Positions 55,213-64,000 of a stretch of 64,000 nucleotides of DNA are shown in pieces. How positions within the stretch are numbered: position 1 is the first letter of the stretch; each line of letters begins with the position of its first letter. The DNA comes from AC-69 sp963751665. GTDB lineage: Bacteria; Actinomycetota; UBA4738; HRBIN12. The translations under genes were made by a program, and so were the position numbers. The DNA is taken from positions 558,001-622,000 of the forward strand of contig CAVVVF010000001.1 of assembly GCA_963751665.1 (NCBI GenBank), in the 5' to 3' direction. The notes below the pieces were generated by a model that worked only from the letters and a program-made list of their open reading frames with translations, was not told the DNA's origin and searched no databases.

Positions 55213-56271
55213 ATGGCGACCGACGTATCCGAGAAGCAGGCCGAAGCGGACTGGCGGGTCGGGCTTTCCGACGATCAGCTGAAGGACATCCTGTACAAGC
55301 TCAAGCTGTGCCGGTACTTCGACGAGCGGATGGATGCCCTGTACCGGCAGGGGCGGCTGCCCGGCGCGATCTACTCCGGCCGAGGCCAGGAGGGAACGCA
55401 CGTCGGGGTGGCGTACACGCTCCGCGACGACGACTCCCTGTTCCCCACCCACCGGGACCTCTCGGCACAGCTCACGAAGGGCCTGGACCTGAAGCGCGTG
55501 ATGGCCCAGTTCTGGGGCCGGATCGACGGGTTCACCCGCGGCCGGGACGGCAACAGCCACGTGGGCGACTGGTTCGGCAAGCGAACGTGGACCCCGGTGT
55601 CGCACCTGCCGCTCGCCTACCCCGTGGCGTGCGGCGCGGCCCTCGCGTACAAGCGGCGTGGGGAACCGCGGGTGGCCATGGCCATCTGCGGGGAGGGCGC
55701 CACGTCCAACGGCCGGTGGCACGAGGCGCTGAACGTCTCGGCCGTCCACCGGCTCCCCGTGGTGTGGGTGGTGAACAACAACCAGTGGGCCTACTCGACG
55801 CCGAACCCGCTCGAGTTCGCCGTCCCCACCGTCGCGGAGCGGGCGGTGGCGTACGGCTTCCCGGGGGTCCGGGTGGACGGGGCCGACGTGCTCGACGTGT
55901 ACCGCGTGGCCCTGCAGGCCGTGGACCGGGCCCGGGCCGGAGACGGGCCGACCCTGATCGAATCGGTGTCCCTGCGGTGGCGAGGCCACGCCGGCCACGA
56001 CCCGGCGAAGTACGTCCCGAAGGAGATGCTCGAGGAGTACATGGAGCACAAGGATCCGGTGAAGCGGTTCGAGGAGCTCCTTCTGTCTCACGAGGTCGTG
56101 GACGCGGAGGTGGTCAAGCGGATCCAGGAGCGCATCGAGCGCGAGTTCGACGAGGGGTACGAGTTCGCGCAGGCGTCGCCGTTCCCCGTGCCCTCCGACG
56201 TGACCAAGGGCTTGTGGGTGGAGGACGGGTACTGGCAGAGCGAACCGTCGCGCGAGGGGGGAACAGGCTGA
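55213..56271 (+). CDS. 2-oxoacid dehydrogenase E1 component, alpha subunit
   Basis: A 352-residue thiamine-diphosphate subunit. YSGRGQEGTHVGVAYTL, FPTHRDLSAQLTKG and the TPP motif AICGEGATSNGRWHEALN ending in VVNNNQWAYST (GEG in place of the more usual GDG) are present, with the phospho-loop-like region RWRGHAGHDPAKYVPKEM. The heterodimeric E1 could act on pyruvate or branched-chain 2-oxoacids; sequence alone does not decide. GAGGGGGCGCC lies before the ATG, and its stop overlaps the E1beta start (TGATG). Confidence 0.9.
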   Translation: MATDVSEKQAEADWRVGLSDDQLKDILYKLKLCRYFDERMDALYRQGRLPGAIYSGRGQEGTHVGVAYTLRDDDSLFPTHRDLSAQLTKGLDLKRVMAQFWGRIDGFTRGRDGNSHVGDWFGKRTWTPVSHLPLAYPVACGAALAYKRRGEPRVAMAICGEGATSNGRWHEALNVSAVHRLPVVWVVNNNQWAYSTPNPLEFAVPTVAERAVAYGFPGVRVDGADVLDVYRVALQAVDRARAGDGPTLIESVSLRWRGHAGHDPAKYVPKEMLEEYMEHKDPVKRFEELLLSHEVVDAEVVKRIQERIEREFDEGYEFAQASPFPVPSDVTKGLWVEDGYWQSEPSREGGTG

Positions 56272-57319
56272 TGGCGACGGCACAGGTCGAATCCGGAGCA
56301 GCCGGGCACGGCGCCGAGCCGCGCGGGAAGCGGACCGAGGCCGGGGAGGCCACCTACCTCATCGCCATCGCCGAGGCGCTGTGGGAGGAGATGGAGCGCG
56401 ACGAGCGCGTGTACCTCCTGGGCGAGGACATCGGCGCGTATGGCGGCGCGTTCAAGGTGACCGAGGGGTTCATCGAGCGGTTCGGTCCCGAGCGGGTGAT
56501 GGACACGCCGATCGCCGAGGAGACCATCGTCGGGATGGCCATCGGCTCGGCCATGGAAGGGCTTCCGCCCGGTCGCCGAGTTCCAGTACGCCGACTTCAT
56601 GACCTCCGGCTTCGACGAGATCGTGACCGCGGCCGCCAAGTACCACTACCGCTCGGGCGTGCCGCTGCCGATGGTGCTCCGCGGGCCATCCGGCGGCGGC
56701 GTGCGGGCGAGCGCCTTCCACTCCAGCAACCCGGAGCCGTGGTTCGCCCACGCTCCCGGGCTGAAGGTCGATCTGCCCGGCGTTCCCTTCCGACGCGAAG
56801 GGGTTGCTGAAATCGGCCGTCCGTGACGACAACCCCTGCGTGTTCTTCGAGCACAAGTGGATCTACCGGCGGATCAAGGAAGTCGTCCCGGACGACCCCG
56901 ACTTCCTGGTCCCCATCGGGCAGGCGAAGGTGCAGCGCGAGGGCACCGACGTGTCGATCATGACGTACGGCGCCATGGTGCATCAGGCGCTCGAGGCGGC
57001 CGAGGACCTCTCGCAGAAGGGCGTCTCCGCCGAGGTGGTGGACCTTCGGACGGTGCACCCCCTCGACACGGAGACCGTGCTGAAGTCGGTGGAGAAGACC
57101 AGCCGGGCGCTGGTCCTGTACGAGAGCCACCGGTTCCTGGGGGTCGGCGCCGAGGTCGCCGCGATGATCGCCGAAGAGGGCTTCCAGCACCTCGATGCGC
57201 CGGTGATGCGCCTGGCTCCGCCGAACGTGCCGGTGCCGTTCTCTCCGCCGCTCGAGGACGCCTACCTGCCGCAGGTGGCCGACATCGAGGCCGCGGTGGA
57301 GAAGCTGTCCGCGTGGTGA
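56271..57319 (+). CDS. 2-oxoacid dehydrogenase E1 component, beta subunit (two frameshifts)
   Basis: About 349 residues. TYLIAIAEALWEEMERDERVYLLGEDIGAYGGAFKVTEGF, DTPIAEETIVGMAIGSAMEGL, YADFMTSGFDEIVTAAAKYHYRSG, PMVLRGPSGGGVRASAFHSSNPEPWFAH and the C-terminal transketolase domain (VSIMTYGAMVHQALEAAEDL, LVLYESHRFLGVGAEVAAMI) are all E1beta. Extra C bases near 56565 (CTTCCGCCC) and 56790 (TTCCGACG) move the frame twice by one; both junctions rejoin exactly when they are removed. An N-terminal tail of about 25 residues is unusual but mild. Confidence 0.9.
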
Positions 57320-57338
57320 CCATCTCCCGGGAGGGCTC

Positions 57339-58818
57339 ATGACCACCGTGACCATGCCGCAGCTCGGCGAGACCGTCGTCGAGGGGACCATCACCAAGTG
57401 GCTGAAGCAGGAGGGCGACCACGTCGATGAGGACGAGCCGCTCTTCGAGATCTCCACGGACAAGGTGGACACGGAGGTCCCGTCCTCAGCCGCCGGGACG
57501 CTGACGAAGATCCTGGTGCAGGAGGGACAGACCGTCTCGGTCGGAGACGCCGATCGCCGAGATCGACGGCGCCGGAGGCCGCTGGCGGGGAGGCGGCGGG
57601 GACCGCTACTCCGCCGGACTCGCAGCCAGAATCCGCCGCAGCGACCGTCGAGGCTCCGCCGGACTCTGCCCAGCCACCGTCCACACCTCCCCCTGTTGCG
57701 GCACCTGAATCACCAGCCGAGCGTGGGGCAGGGCCCGGCTCCGCCCCGCCGGCCGCCGCCCCCGGCTCCCGCGGCCCCGGGGCGCCGGCCGCCGCTCCCA
57801 CCGCGCCCTCCGGCTGCGGCCGGTGCCCGCAGCTCCCCGACCGGGGCCCGGGGAGCCAGATCATCTCGCCGCTCGTCCGCCGGCTTGCCGAGGAGAACGG
57901 CGTCGACCTCTCGCAGGTGATCGGCACCGGGACCGGCGGCAGGATCACGAAGAACGACGTGCTGGCATTCGCCGCGTCGCGCGAGACGGCGGCGCCGGAA
58001 GCGGCAGCGCAAGCGACGACGCCAGCGGCCCCGCCTGCGCCTCCATGGTCCCCGCCGCGCCGGCTCCGGCGGCGGTGCCCGGCCCGGAGCTGGCTCCCGC
58101 GCCGGCAGTGGCCGGCGGCGGTGAGGAAATCGTGCCCATGACCGTCGTCCGAAAGGCCATCGCCGAGCACATGACCCGGAGCCTCCAGGTCTCGGCCAGG
58201 GCCTGGAACATGGTCGAGGTCGACATGGAGAGGATCGCCCGCCTGCGCTCGTCGGCCAAGGAGGCGTTCAAGGCCCGCGAGGGATTCAACCTGACCTACA
58301 TGCCGTTCCTGGCCCGGGCGGTCGTCGACGCATTGCTCGCGTATCCGCTTGTGAACAGCGAGCTCCGGGGCGAGGAGGTCATCGTCAAGCACTACGTCAA
58401 CCTGGGGATCGCCGTTTCGTACGACCAGGGTCTGATCGTTCCGGTGGTGAAGGGGGCTGACGGGATGAACCTCATCGGCCTCGCCCGGGCCATCAACGAC
58501 CTCGCGACGCGGGCCCGGGCCCATCAGCTGAAGCCCGACGAGGTCCACGGCGGAACGTTCACGATCACGAACCCCGGCCCGTTCGGCTCCATCCTGTCGC
58601 TGCCGATCATCAACCAGCCGCAGACCGGCATCCTCGCGTTCGACGCCGTGGTGAAGCGGCCGGTGGTCATCGACGACGCCATCGCCGTCCGTCACATGGT
58701 GTACGTCTCGATGTCGTGGGACCACCGGGTGATCGACGGCGCGCTGGCCTCCCAGTTCCTGGCCCGGATCAAGGAGAACATGGAGACCTGGGACTGGAAC
58801 GAGGACCTGGGCCTGTAG
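57339..58818 (+). CDS. 2-oxoacid dehydrogenase E2 (dihydrolipoamide acyltransferase), frame-broken linker
   Basis: The N-terminal lipoyl domain has the lipoyl Lys in FEISTDKVDTEVPSS. A shift near 57551 leads on to TPIAEIDGAGG. An Ala/Pro-rich linker contains at least one further shift. The peripheral-subunit-binding domain (QIISPLVRRLAEENGVDLSQVIGTGTGGRITKNDVLAF) ends near 57990, and after another shift near 58050 the catalytic domain (RKAIAEHMTRSLQVSARAWNMVEVD) ends in SMSWDHRVIDGALASQFLARI with the H-x3-D-G active site. Domain order is complete, so the gene is probably whole. Lipoylated by products such as the adjacent LipB. Confidence 0.87.
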
Positions 58819-58820
58819 CG

Positions 58821-59522
58821 ATGCCTCGATCGGGTTGGCTCGTTCGGCCACCAGAGCCCGTCCCGTACGCCACGGCGAACGAGGCGATGCACGATCTGGC
58901 GAAGCGGCGCCTTGCCGGGGAGGTCCCCGACACGCTGATCCTCCTGGAGCACCCGCCCGTCTATACCGCGGGGCGTCGATGGAAGCCCGAGCACATCGTG
59001 TGGACGGAGGATCGCATCCGTGCCGCCGGGGCCGAGCTTCACTTCATCGACCGGGGCGGCAGCCTCACGTTCCACGGCCCCGGACAGCTCGTGGGCTATC
59101 CGATCGTCGACCTCGGCGCGAGGCCGGACGCGCTGAGATACGTCCGGCGGCTGGAGGAGGTCGTGATCCGGGCCGCCGCCGATGTCGGCGTCGAGTTGCA
59201 CCGGAACGAGGTACAGACCGGCGTCTGGTCGGGCGAGCGAAAGGTGTGCGCTATCGGCGTTCGCCTGATGCGGGCGCGCGTCACCCTGCACGGGTTCGCC
59301 CTGAACTGCACCACGGACCTGTCGTGGTACGACGCGATCGTCCCGTGCGGGTTGGCGGACGAGGGAGTAGCGTCGCTCTCCACCCTCGCCGGGCACGACA
59401 TAACCGTCCCGGACATGACGGTCCCGATCCTCCGCCACTTCGAGCGGGTCTTCGGCCTCGAGCTCGAGTCCTGCGCGGACGCGGCCGACTCCTTCGCAGT
59501 CCCGGCCGTCGCGGCATCCTGA
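58821..59522 (+). CDS. lipB: Octanoyl-[ACP]:protein octanoyltransferase
   Basis: A 233-residue enzyme moving octanoate from ACP to lipoyl domains, the first step of lipoate synthesis. LEHPPVYTAGRR, DRGGSLTFHGPGQLVGYPIVDLG, the catalytic Lys141 in SGERKVCAIGVRL, and Cys176 in AIVPCGLADEGVASLS are all conserved. It follows E2 by 2 bp in the same operon, its obvious substrate. lipA is not in the window. No frameshift. Confidence 0.95.
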   Translation: MPRSGWLVRPPEPVPYATANEAMHDLAKRRLAGEVPDTLILLEHPPVYTAGRRWKPEHIVWTEDRIRAAGAELHFIDRGGSLTFHGPGQLVGYPIVDLGARPDALRYVRRLEEVVIRAAADVGVELHRNEVQTGVWSGERKVCAIGVRLMRARVTLHGFALNCTTDLSWYDAIVPCGLADEGVASLSTLAGHDITVPDMTVPILRHFERVFGLELESCADAADSFAVPAVAAS

Positions 59523-59559
59523 CTCCGGCACTCATCTCGCGGGAAAGGCTGGCGAACTG

Positions 59560-60427
59560 GTGGTCCATCCAGGGCTTGAGTGGCTTGGGGAGTCCGAAGA
59601 GGGGCGGTCGTGGCTGAACCAGCTCCCCGGCCTCGTCGATGAGTGTGCCGATCTGTGGTCATTGCGGCTGGGCGAGCCCTTCTCTTCCGCCTACACGTCG
59701 CTTGCACTCCCCGTTAGGCTGCCGGACGGTGGCGCCGCCGTCCTCAAGATCCAGTTTCCCGATCGCGAGAGCGAGCACGAGGCCGCAGCCCTCGCCCGCT
59801 GGGATGGAGAAGGCGCCGTCCGGCTGCTCGCCCACGACCCGGAGCGGCACGCTCTCCTGCTCGAGCTCTGCCAACCGGGCACCCCGCTCTCCGAGCTCGA
59901 ACAGGATGCCGCGCTCGACATCGTCGTCGAACTCCTGCCAAGGCTGTGGAAGCCGGCCGGGCCACCGTTCCTCCCGCTGGCCGAGGAGGCCGCGTGGTGG
60001 GCGGACTCCCTTCCTCACAGCTGGGAGCGGGCCGGCAGGCCCTTCGAACGTACACTGCTCGATGCGGCGCTCGAACAGATGCGGACCCTGCCCCACACGC
60101 AGGGCGAACAGGTCCTCCTCAGCCAGGATCTTCACGCCGACAACATCCTTCGGGCCCAGCGCGAGCCGTGGCTCGTCATCGATCCGAAGCCGCTCGGCCG
60201 GCGAGCGCGAGTTCGGGATCGCCGCGCTCGTCCGAGGCCACGAGCTCGGACACGCGCCGGAGCGAGTCCTCCATCGCCTCTACCGGCTGACGGCCGAACT
60301 CGGGCTCGACCGCGAACGGGCTCGCGGGTGGACGATCGCGCAGACGCTCGCCTGGGCCGTGGACGGCGGCGGCGAGGTGGCGTACGAACAGGTCGAATGC
60401 GCTCGGTGGTTGGTGGAGGAAAGCTGA
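59560..60427 (+). CDS. APH(6)/hydroxyurea-type phosphotransferase-like kinase, one frameshift
   Basis: About 288 residues of the aminoglycoside/hydroxyurea kinase family (streptomycin 6-kinase-like). AVLKIQFPDRESEHEAAALARW carries the ATP-site Lys and Glu, VRLLAHDPERHALLLELCQPGTPL the hinge, LSQDLHADNILRAQREPWLVIDPKPL the catalytic loop and the metal-binding Asp. One extra base near 60198 shifts the frame before GEREFGIAALVRG. Whether it gives resistance or handles a housekeeping metabolite is unknown. GTG 59560 is used; GGGAAAGG lies upstream. It follows lipB by 37 bp. Confidence 0.82.
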
Positions 60428-60442
60428 CGGCTTGGTCCGGGC

Positions 60443-61183
60443 TCAGGCGTCGGCGACGATCGCGTAGCGGGGCACGCGCTCCAGCCAGCCAAGGACGGGC
60501 GGTGAGCCGGCCCGCTGGGCCCATTCCACGTCGCGCAGCCGGTACAACCGGACGGCACGCCAGCCTGCCTCGAACGCGGCCTCGATGATCGGTCTCGGCG
60601 AGTCAAGCTGGGCCAGGGGTAACGCCGACAGGATCTCCGGGTCGTACGGGGCATGGTGGTCGGGCGGCATCCCGTAGAAGCGGCGAACAACTCCGATGGC
60701 CGCCTCCCTGGCTCGGGCGGCCGGGCCCGCTGCCCCCCACGCCCCCTCGAACAGGACCACCCGTCCCCCGGATGCCACCTCGCGCCAGGCGCGAAGCGAT
60801 GCGACGGGGTCCGGAGCCGTCCACAGCACGTGGCGCTCGATCACCGCGTCGAAAGGGCCGGAAGGCGGTTCCTCTGCCGCCCCCACGACGAAGTCGACGT
60901 CGAGGCCCTGCACCTCCGCCTTCGCCCGTGCCCGCTCGAGCATGCCGGGCGACAGGTCGAGCGCGGTGACCCGGTGGCCCAGCTCCGCGGCAAGCAGGCT
61001 CAACGCGCCGGTGCCCGCCCCCACGTCGAGGACGCGGGCCGGCGGCTCCGGGAGGGATCGTTGCAGCGCGGCCCGCCACGCTGCCGCCTCCACCGGGTCG
61101 GTCATGGCGTGCGAGGCCGAGCGGTCGTACGTGCGGGCGTCCCGGTCCCACCAGTCCCGGATGCGGTCGTGGACCTCGGCCAC
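60443..61183 (-). CDS. Class I SAM-dependent methyltransferase
   Basis: A 246-residue methyltransferase. IRDWWDRDARTYDRSASHAM, the SAM-binding RVLDVGAGTGALSLLAAELGHRVTALDLSPGML and FDAVIERHVLWTAPDPVASLRAWREV form the Rossmann core, with a C-terminal lid carrying FYGMPPDHHAPYDP. It resembles UbiE/COQ5-type and precorrin-like small-molecule methyltransferases; substrate not assigned. GTG 61183 has AAGGAG 8 nt upstream. It begins 10 bp after the thioredoxin gene on the same strand. Confidence 0.85.
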   Translation of the reverse strand: MAEVHDRIRDWWDRDARTYDRSASHAMTDPVEAAAWRAALQRSLPEPPARVLDVGAGTGALSLLAAELGHRVTALDLSPGMLERARAKAEVQGLDVDFVVGAAEEPPSGPFDAVIERHVLWTAPDPVASLRAWREVASGGRVVLFEGAWGAAGPAARAREAAIGVVRRFYGMPPDHHAPYDPEILSALPLAQLDSPRPIIEAAFEAGWRAVRLYRLRDVEWAQRAGSPPVLGWLERVPRYAIVADA

Positions 61184-61193
61184 GCGCTTCTCC

Positions 61194-62012
61194 TTAGAAG
61201 AGGGCGTTCGCAAGCCTGCGGCGGTAGTCCGCGACGAGCGGATCGTCGTCGCCGAGCACCGCGAACACGTCGAGCATCGCTTCGCGGGCCTCGGGGTCGT
61301 CGGGGAGCGCTCCCAGCATCGCGTCGAGCGCCTCCCGCCACTTCCCTCGCGCCGCGAGGCGTTTCGCCGAGGCCAGCGTGCCGGGGCCTTCCAGCGAGCT
61401 CCACCCGGCAACACGTAGGCCGGCCAGCAACCGCTCCGCCTCGGGATCGGGGAGCAGTGGCGACAGCATCTCCTTGGCGGCTTCGGCCTCCCCTCGCTCG
61501 GCCAGGATCCGCCCCAGCCCCAGCCGGGCGGCCCGGTTGTCCGGATCGGACTCCAGGACCTCCCGGTACCGGCGCTCGGCGTAGGCGACGTCGCCCGAGC
61601 GCTCCTCGTCGAGCGCCTCCCGCGCGGCGACGTCGGCCTCCGAGGGGAGCAACCGATCGACGAACTCGTTCACCATGGGCTCGGGGATGGCGCCGATGAA
61701 TCCGTCCACCGGCTTTCCGTCCCGGAACGCGATCACGGTCGGGATGCTCTGCACCCCGAACTGCCCGGCCGTGTACGGGTTCGCGTCCACGTCGATCTTG
61801 GTCAGCAGGACTTGGCCCCCTCGCTGCTCTGCCACCCGTTCCAGGATGGGGCTGAGCGTTCGGCACGGGCCGCACCACGAGGCCCACAGGTCCACCACGA
61901 CCGGGCGCCGCTTGGATTCCTCGATCACCTTCTCCATGAAGTCGGCGTCGGTCACGTCCACGACGACCGGCTGCCGCTCCACCACCTGTTCCGCCATCTG
62001 TTCCATGTCCAT
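61194..62012 (-). CDS. Thioredoxin-TPR co-chaperone (CnoX/YbbN-like)
   Basis: A 272-residue protein. Residues 15-120 are a thioredoxin domain with an intact active site WASWCGPCRTL and cis-Pro in SIPTVIAFRDGK; residues 125-272 form TPR-like helices (EERSGDVAYAERRYREVLESDPDNRAARLGLGRIL, ERLLAGLRVAGW), the layout of CnoX/YbbN. Many CnoX proteins lack catalytic Cys, but this one keeps C-G-P-C and is probably redox-active. It could protect substrates for GroEL. It lies 9 bp after the metal ATPase on the same strand. Confidence 0.9.
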   Translation of the reverse strand: MDMEQMAEQVVERQPVVVDVTDADFMEKVIEESKRRPVVVDLWASWCGPCRTLSPILERVAEQRGGQVLLTKIDVDANPYTAGQFGVQSIPTVIAFRDGKPVDGFIGAIPEPMVNEFVDRLLPSEADVAAREALDEERSGDVAYAERRYREVLESDPDNRAARLGLGRILAERGEAEAAKEMLSPLLPDPEAERLLAGLRVAGWSSLEGPGTLASAKRLAARGKWREALDAMLGALPDDPEAREAMLDVFAVLGDDDPLVADYRRRLANALF

Positions 62013-62021
62013 GTCTCCTGT

Positions 62022-64000
62022 TTAGGTTACCTTCGCTCGCTTCAACAGCAGGGCGTTGACCGCCACCAGCACGCTCGATCCCGACATCGACAGGGCCGCG
62101 ATCTCGGGCCTGAGCGTAAGGCCGGCCCAGGCGAACGCCCCACCGGCGATCGGGAGGGCCAGGGCGTTGTAGCCGATGGCCCACCCCAGGTTCTGCCGCA
62201 TCTTTCGGACGGTGGCCCGGGACAGGGCCATGGCCCTCGGGACATCCACCGGGTCGGCCCGCATCAGCACGACGTCCGCCGTCTCCATCGCGACGTCGGC
62301 GCCGGTTCCGATGGCGATCCCCACGTCCGCCCGGGCCAATGCGGGCGCGTCGTTCACCCCGTCGCCGACCATTCCCACCTTCCTGCCCTCACGCTGGAGG
62401 GCGGCCACCTGTCGCTCCTTGTCCTCCGGGCGGACCTCGGCCAAGACCCGGTCGATCCCTAGCTCGGCCGCCACCCTCTCGGCGGTGGCCCGGTTGTCGC
62501 CGGTAAGCATCACCACGTCGACTCCCTCGGAGCGAAGCCTTTCCACCGCCTCCCTGGCGGTGGGGCGGATGGGGTCCGCAAGTGCCACCACACCGGCTGC
62601 GTGCCCATCGATGCCGACGAAGGCCACAGTGCGACCGGCCCCCTGGAGCGCCGCCCCCACGTCGCCCAGCCCGTCCAGGGACATCCCCACCTGCTCGAGC
62701 AGCCGCCGGCTCCCCACTACGACCGTGCGCCCGTCCACCTCGGCCACGGCGCCGGCTCCGGCCACGGCTCGGAACGACGTCGCCCGTGGCGCGGACAGGC
62801 CTCGCTCCTCGGCCGCTTCGGCGATGGCTCGAGCGAGCGGATGCTCGCTCTCCCCCTCCACCGCGGCGGCCAGGCGGAGCAGCTCGTCCTGGGGAACCCC
62901 GTCGGCGCGGATCTCGACCACCCGGGGCTCCCCCAGGGTCAGCGTCCCGGTCTTGTCGAACACGACCGTCGTGAGCGCCGACGCCTGCTCCAGCGCTCCT
63001 GCGTCCTTGAACAGGATCCCTCGCCGCGCCCCCATGTTGGTGCCGACCATGATGGCCGTCGGCGTGGCCAGGCCGAGGGCGTCGGGACAGGCGATCACGA
63101 CGACGGTGATGGCGAACTGAAGCGACGTGGAGAAGGAGGCCTCCGCGAGCACGAACCATGCCACGAACGTGAGAAGCCCTCCGCCGAGCGCCACGACGAC
63201 CAGCCAGAACGCGGCCCGGTCGGCCAGCCGCTGGCCTGGGGCCTTCGAGTCCTGGGCCGCCCGGACCAACTCGACGATCTGGGCCAGCGCGGTGTCGGAC
63301 CCCACCTTCGTGGCCCTGGCCCGGAGCGCACCTTCCTTGTTGATCGTGCCGCCGATCAGCTCGTCCCCGGGTCGCTTCGTGACCGGCATGCTCTCGCCCG
63401 TGATCATCGACTCGTCGACGGAGGACTCGCCCTCCTCGACGACCGCGTCCACGGGAACCCGAGAACCCGGACGGATGAGCAGGAGGTCGCCGACGTGCAC
63501 CTCGGACGTGGGGACCTCGACGGGCACGCCGTCACGGATCACCACAGCCATCGGCGGCGCCAGGTCGAGCAGGGCCCGAACGGCGTCGCTCGCCCCGGCC
63601 CGGGCGCTCATCTCCATCCAATGGCCGAACAGGACGAACGCGGCCAACAGGGTGATGGCTTCGAAGAAGTGCTCGCCCGCGAGGCCGAAGACCGTCAGGA
63701 CCGAGTACGTCCAACCAACGCCGATCGACGTGGCGACGAGCACCATCATGTCCAGGGTCCGGTTCCGTAACGCCGCCACCGCGCCGCGGAAGAACACCGC
63801 CGACGAGTAGAAGACGACCGGCAGCGACAGGAGGAGCGACAGCACGTCGGTCCGGATGCCGAACGGGGCGGCCGGGCGCAGCCCGAACACCTCCGCCGCG
63901 ATTGGCGAGTACACGAAGATGGGGACGGAGAAGATCAGCGCGACCAGGAACCGGCGGCGCATGTCCGCGACCATCTCGGCCATCGACATGCCGCCGTGAT
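62022..64000 (-). CDS. Heavy-metal P1B-type ATPase (CopA/CopB-like) with CPD metal motif, N-terminus beyond window
   Basis: At least 658 residues visible. MITGESMPV, the membrane metal motif VIACPDALGLATP (Asp where CopA has Cys and CopB His), the phosphorylated Asp in FDKTGTLTLGE, ESEHPLARA, GMVGDGVNDAPALARA, and M7/M8 motifs GYNALALP and MSGSSVLVAV. Upstream of the ATG at 63989 the frame stays open (HGGM), as expected for a His/Met-rich N-terminus, so the true start is probably outside. Cu+ or another soft metal is likely, but the CPD motif makes specificity uncertain. Confidence 0.9.
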   Translation of the reverse strand, partial: HGGMSMAEMVADMRRRFLVALIFSVPIFVYSPIAAEVFGLRPAAPFGIRTDVLSLLLSLPVVFYSSAVFFRGAVAALRNRTLDMMVLVATSIGVGWTYSVLTVFGLAGEHFFEAITLLAAFVLFGHWMEMSARAGASDAVRALLDLAPPMAVVIRDGVPVEVPTSEVHVGDLLLIRPGSRVPVDAVVEEGESSVDESMITGESMPVTKRPGDELIGGTINKEGALRARATKVGSDTALAQIVELVRAAQDSKAPGQRLADRAAFWLVVVALGGGLLTFVAWFVLAEASFSTSLQFAITVVVIACPDALGLATPTAIMVGTNMGARRGILFKDAGALEQASALTTVVFDKTGTLTLGEPRVVEIRADGVPQDELLRLAAAVEGESEHPLARAIAEAAEERGLSAPRATSFRAVAGAGAVAEVDGRTVVVGSRRLLEQVGMSLDGLGDVGAALQGAGRTVAFVGIDGHAAGVVALADPIRPTAREAVERLRSEGVDVVMLTGDNRATAERVAAELGIDRVLAEVRPEDKERQVAALQREGRKVGMVGDGVNDAPALARADVGIAIGTGADVAMETADVVLMRADPVDVPRAMALSRATVRKMRQNLGWAIGYNALALPIAGGAFAWAGLTLRPEIAALSMSGSSVLVAVNALLLKRAKVT

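Overview
The window is a high-G+C bacterial chromosome segment, densely packed with short gaps and many 1-8 bp start/stop overlaps. A WhiB regulator, a PimB'-like mannosyltransferase, a mycothiol-type DinB-fold enzyme, F420-linked oxidoreductases, SufU instead of IscU, and an ArsA/SRPBCC/PimB'/exonuclease neighbourhood resembling the mycobacterial Rv2184c-Rv2191 region all point to an actinobacterium, probably a poorly sampled lineage. There is no phage, insertion sequence, CRISPR array, tRNA or rRNA. About 17 genes, including housekeeping ones, are broken by single-base shifts that often compensate one another. Most are probably uncorrected sequence errors rather than pseudogenes, so those genes are annotated as whole reading units.

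Layout. 1-4.2 kb: end of fhs, a GcvT-like methyltransferase and 5-formyl-THF cyclo-ligase (one-carbon metabolism), plus an LLM-type oxidoreductase. 4.2-10.2 kb: a minus-strand set of ROK glucokinase, bacterial eRF1-like protein, ArsA-type ATPase, SRPBCC protein, zinc-ribbon membrane protein and PimB'-like glycosyltransferase. 10.2-16.8 kb, plus strand: YgfZ, WhiB, a three-gene heptose-phosphate operon, a DEDDh exonuclease/GIY-YIG fusion, a thiolase and an Lrp-type sensor domain. 16.8-25.6 kb: small proteins, aquaporin, cysteine desulfurase, KorAB, and a tandem universal-stress/Rieske fusion. 25.7-35.5 kb: B12-dependent MetH, a class III aminotransferase, DUF1003, A-type Fe-S carrier, YbaK, glycerate kinase, a DinB-fold enzyme and an ECF sigma/anti-sigma pair. 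35.5-46.3 kb: a GNAT enzyme, a methyltransferase, a DUF2207 protein, then the sufB-sufD-Rieske-sufC-sufS-sufU operon, a rhodanese and a SufT-like protein. 46.3-52.7 kb: a NarL regulator with a pseudo-receiver histidine kinase, then a B12 importer (btuFCD-like) behind a cobalamin riboswitch, and a lipoprotein. 52.6-60.4 kb: gcvT opposite a lipoamide dehydrogenase-E1alpha-E1beta-E2-lipB operon, then an APH-type kinase. 60.4-64 kb: methyltransferase, YbbN-like thioredoxin, and a heavy-metal P-type ATPase running off the end.

The genes interlock metabolically. Folate one-carbon enzymes (Fhs, GcvT, cyclo-ligase, MetH) depend on B12 import controlled by the riboswitch. The Suf system, desulfurases, A-type carrier and SufT supply KorAB and three Rieske-type proteins. 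LipB lipoylates the adjacent E2. Two features recur outside the genes. First, many transcription units have a TANNNT hexamer 6-9 nt before the start codon and no Shine-Dalgarno, suggesting leaderless mRNAs. Second, clear inverted repeats lie before sufB and behind the GcvT-like gene.
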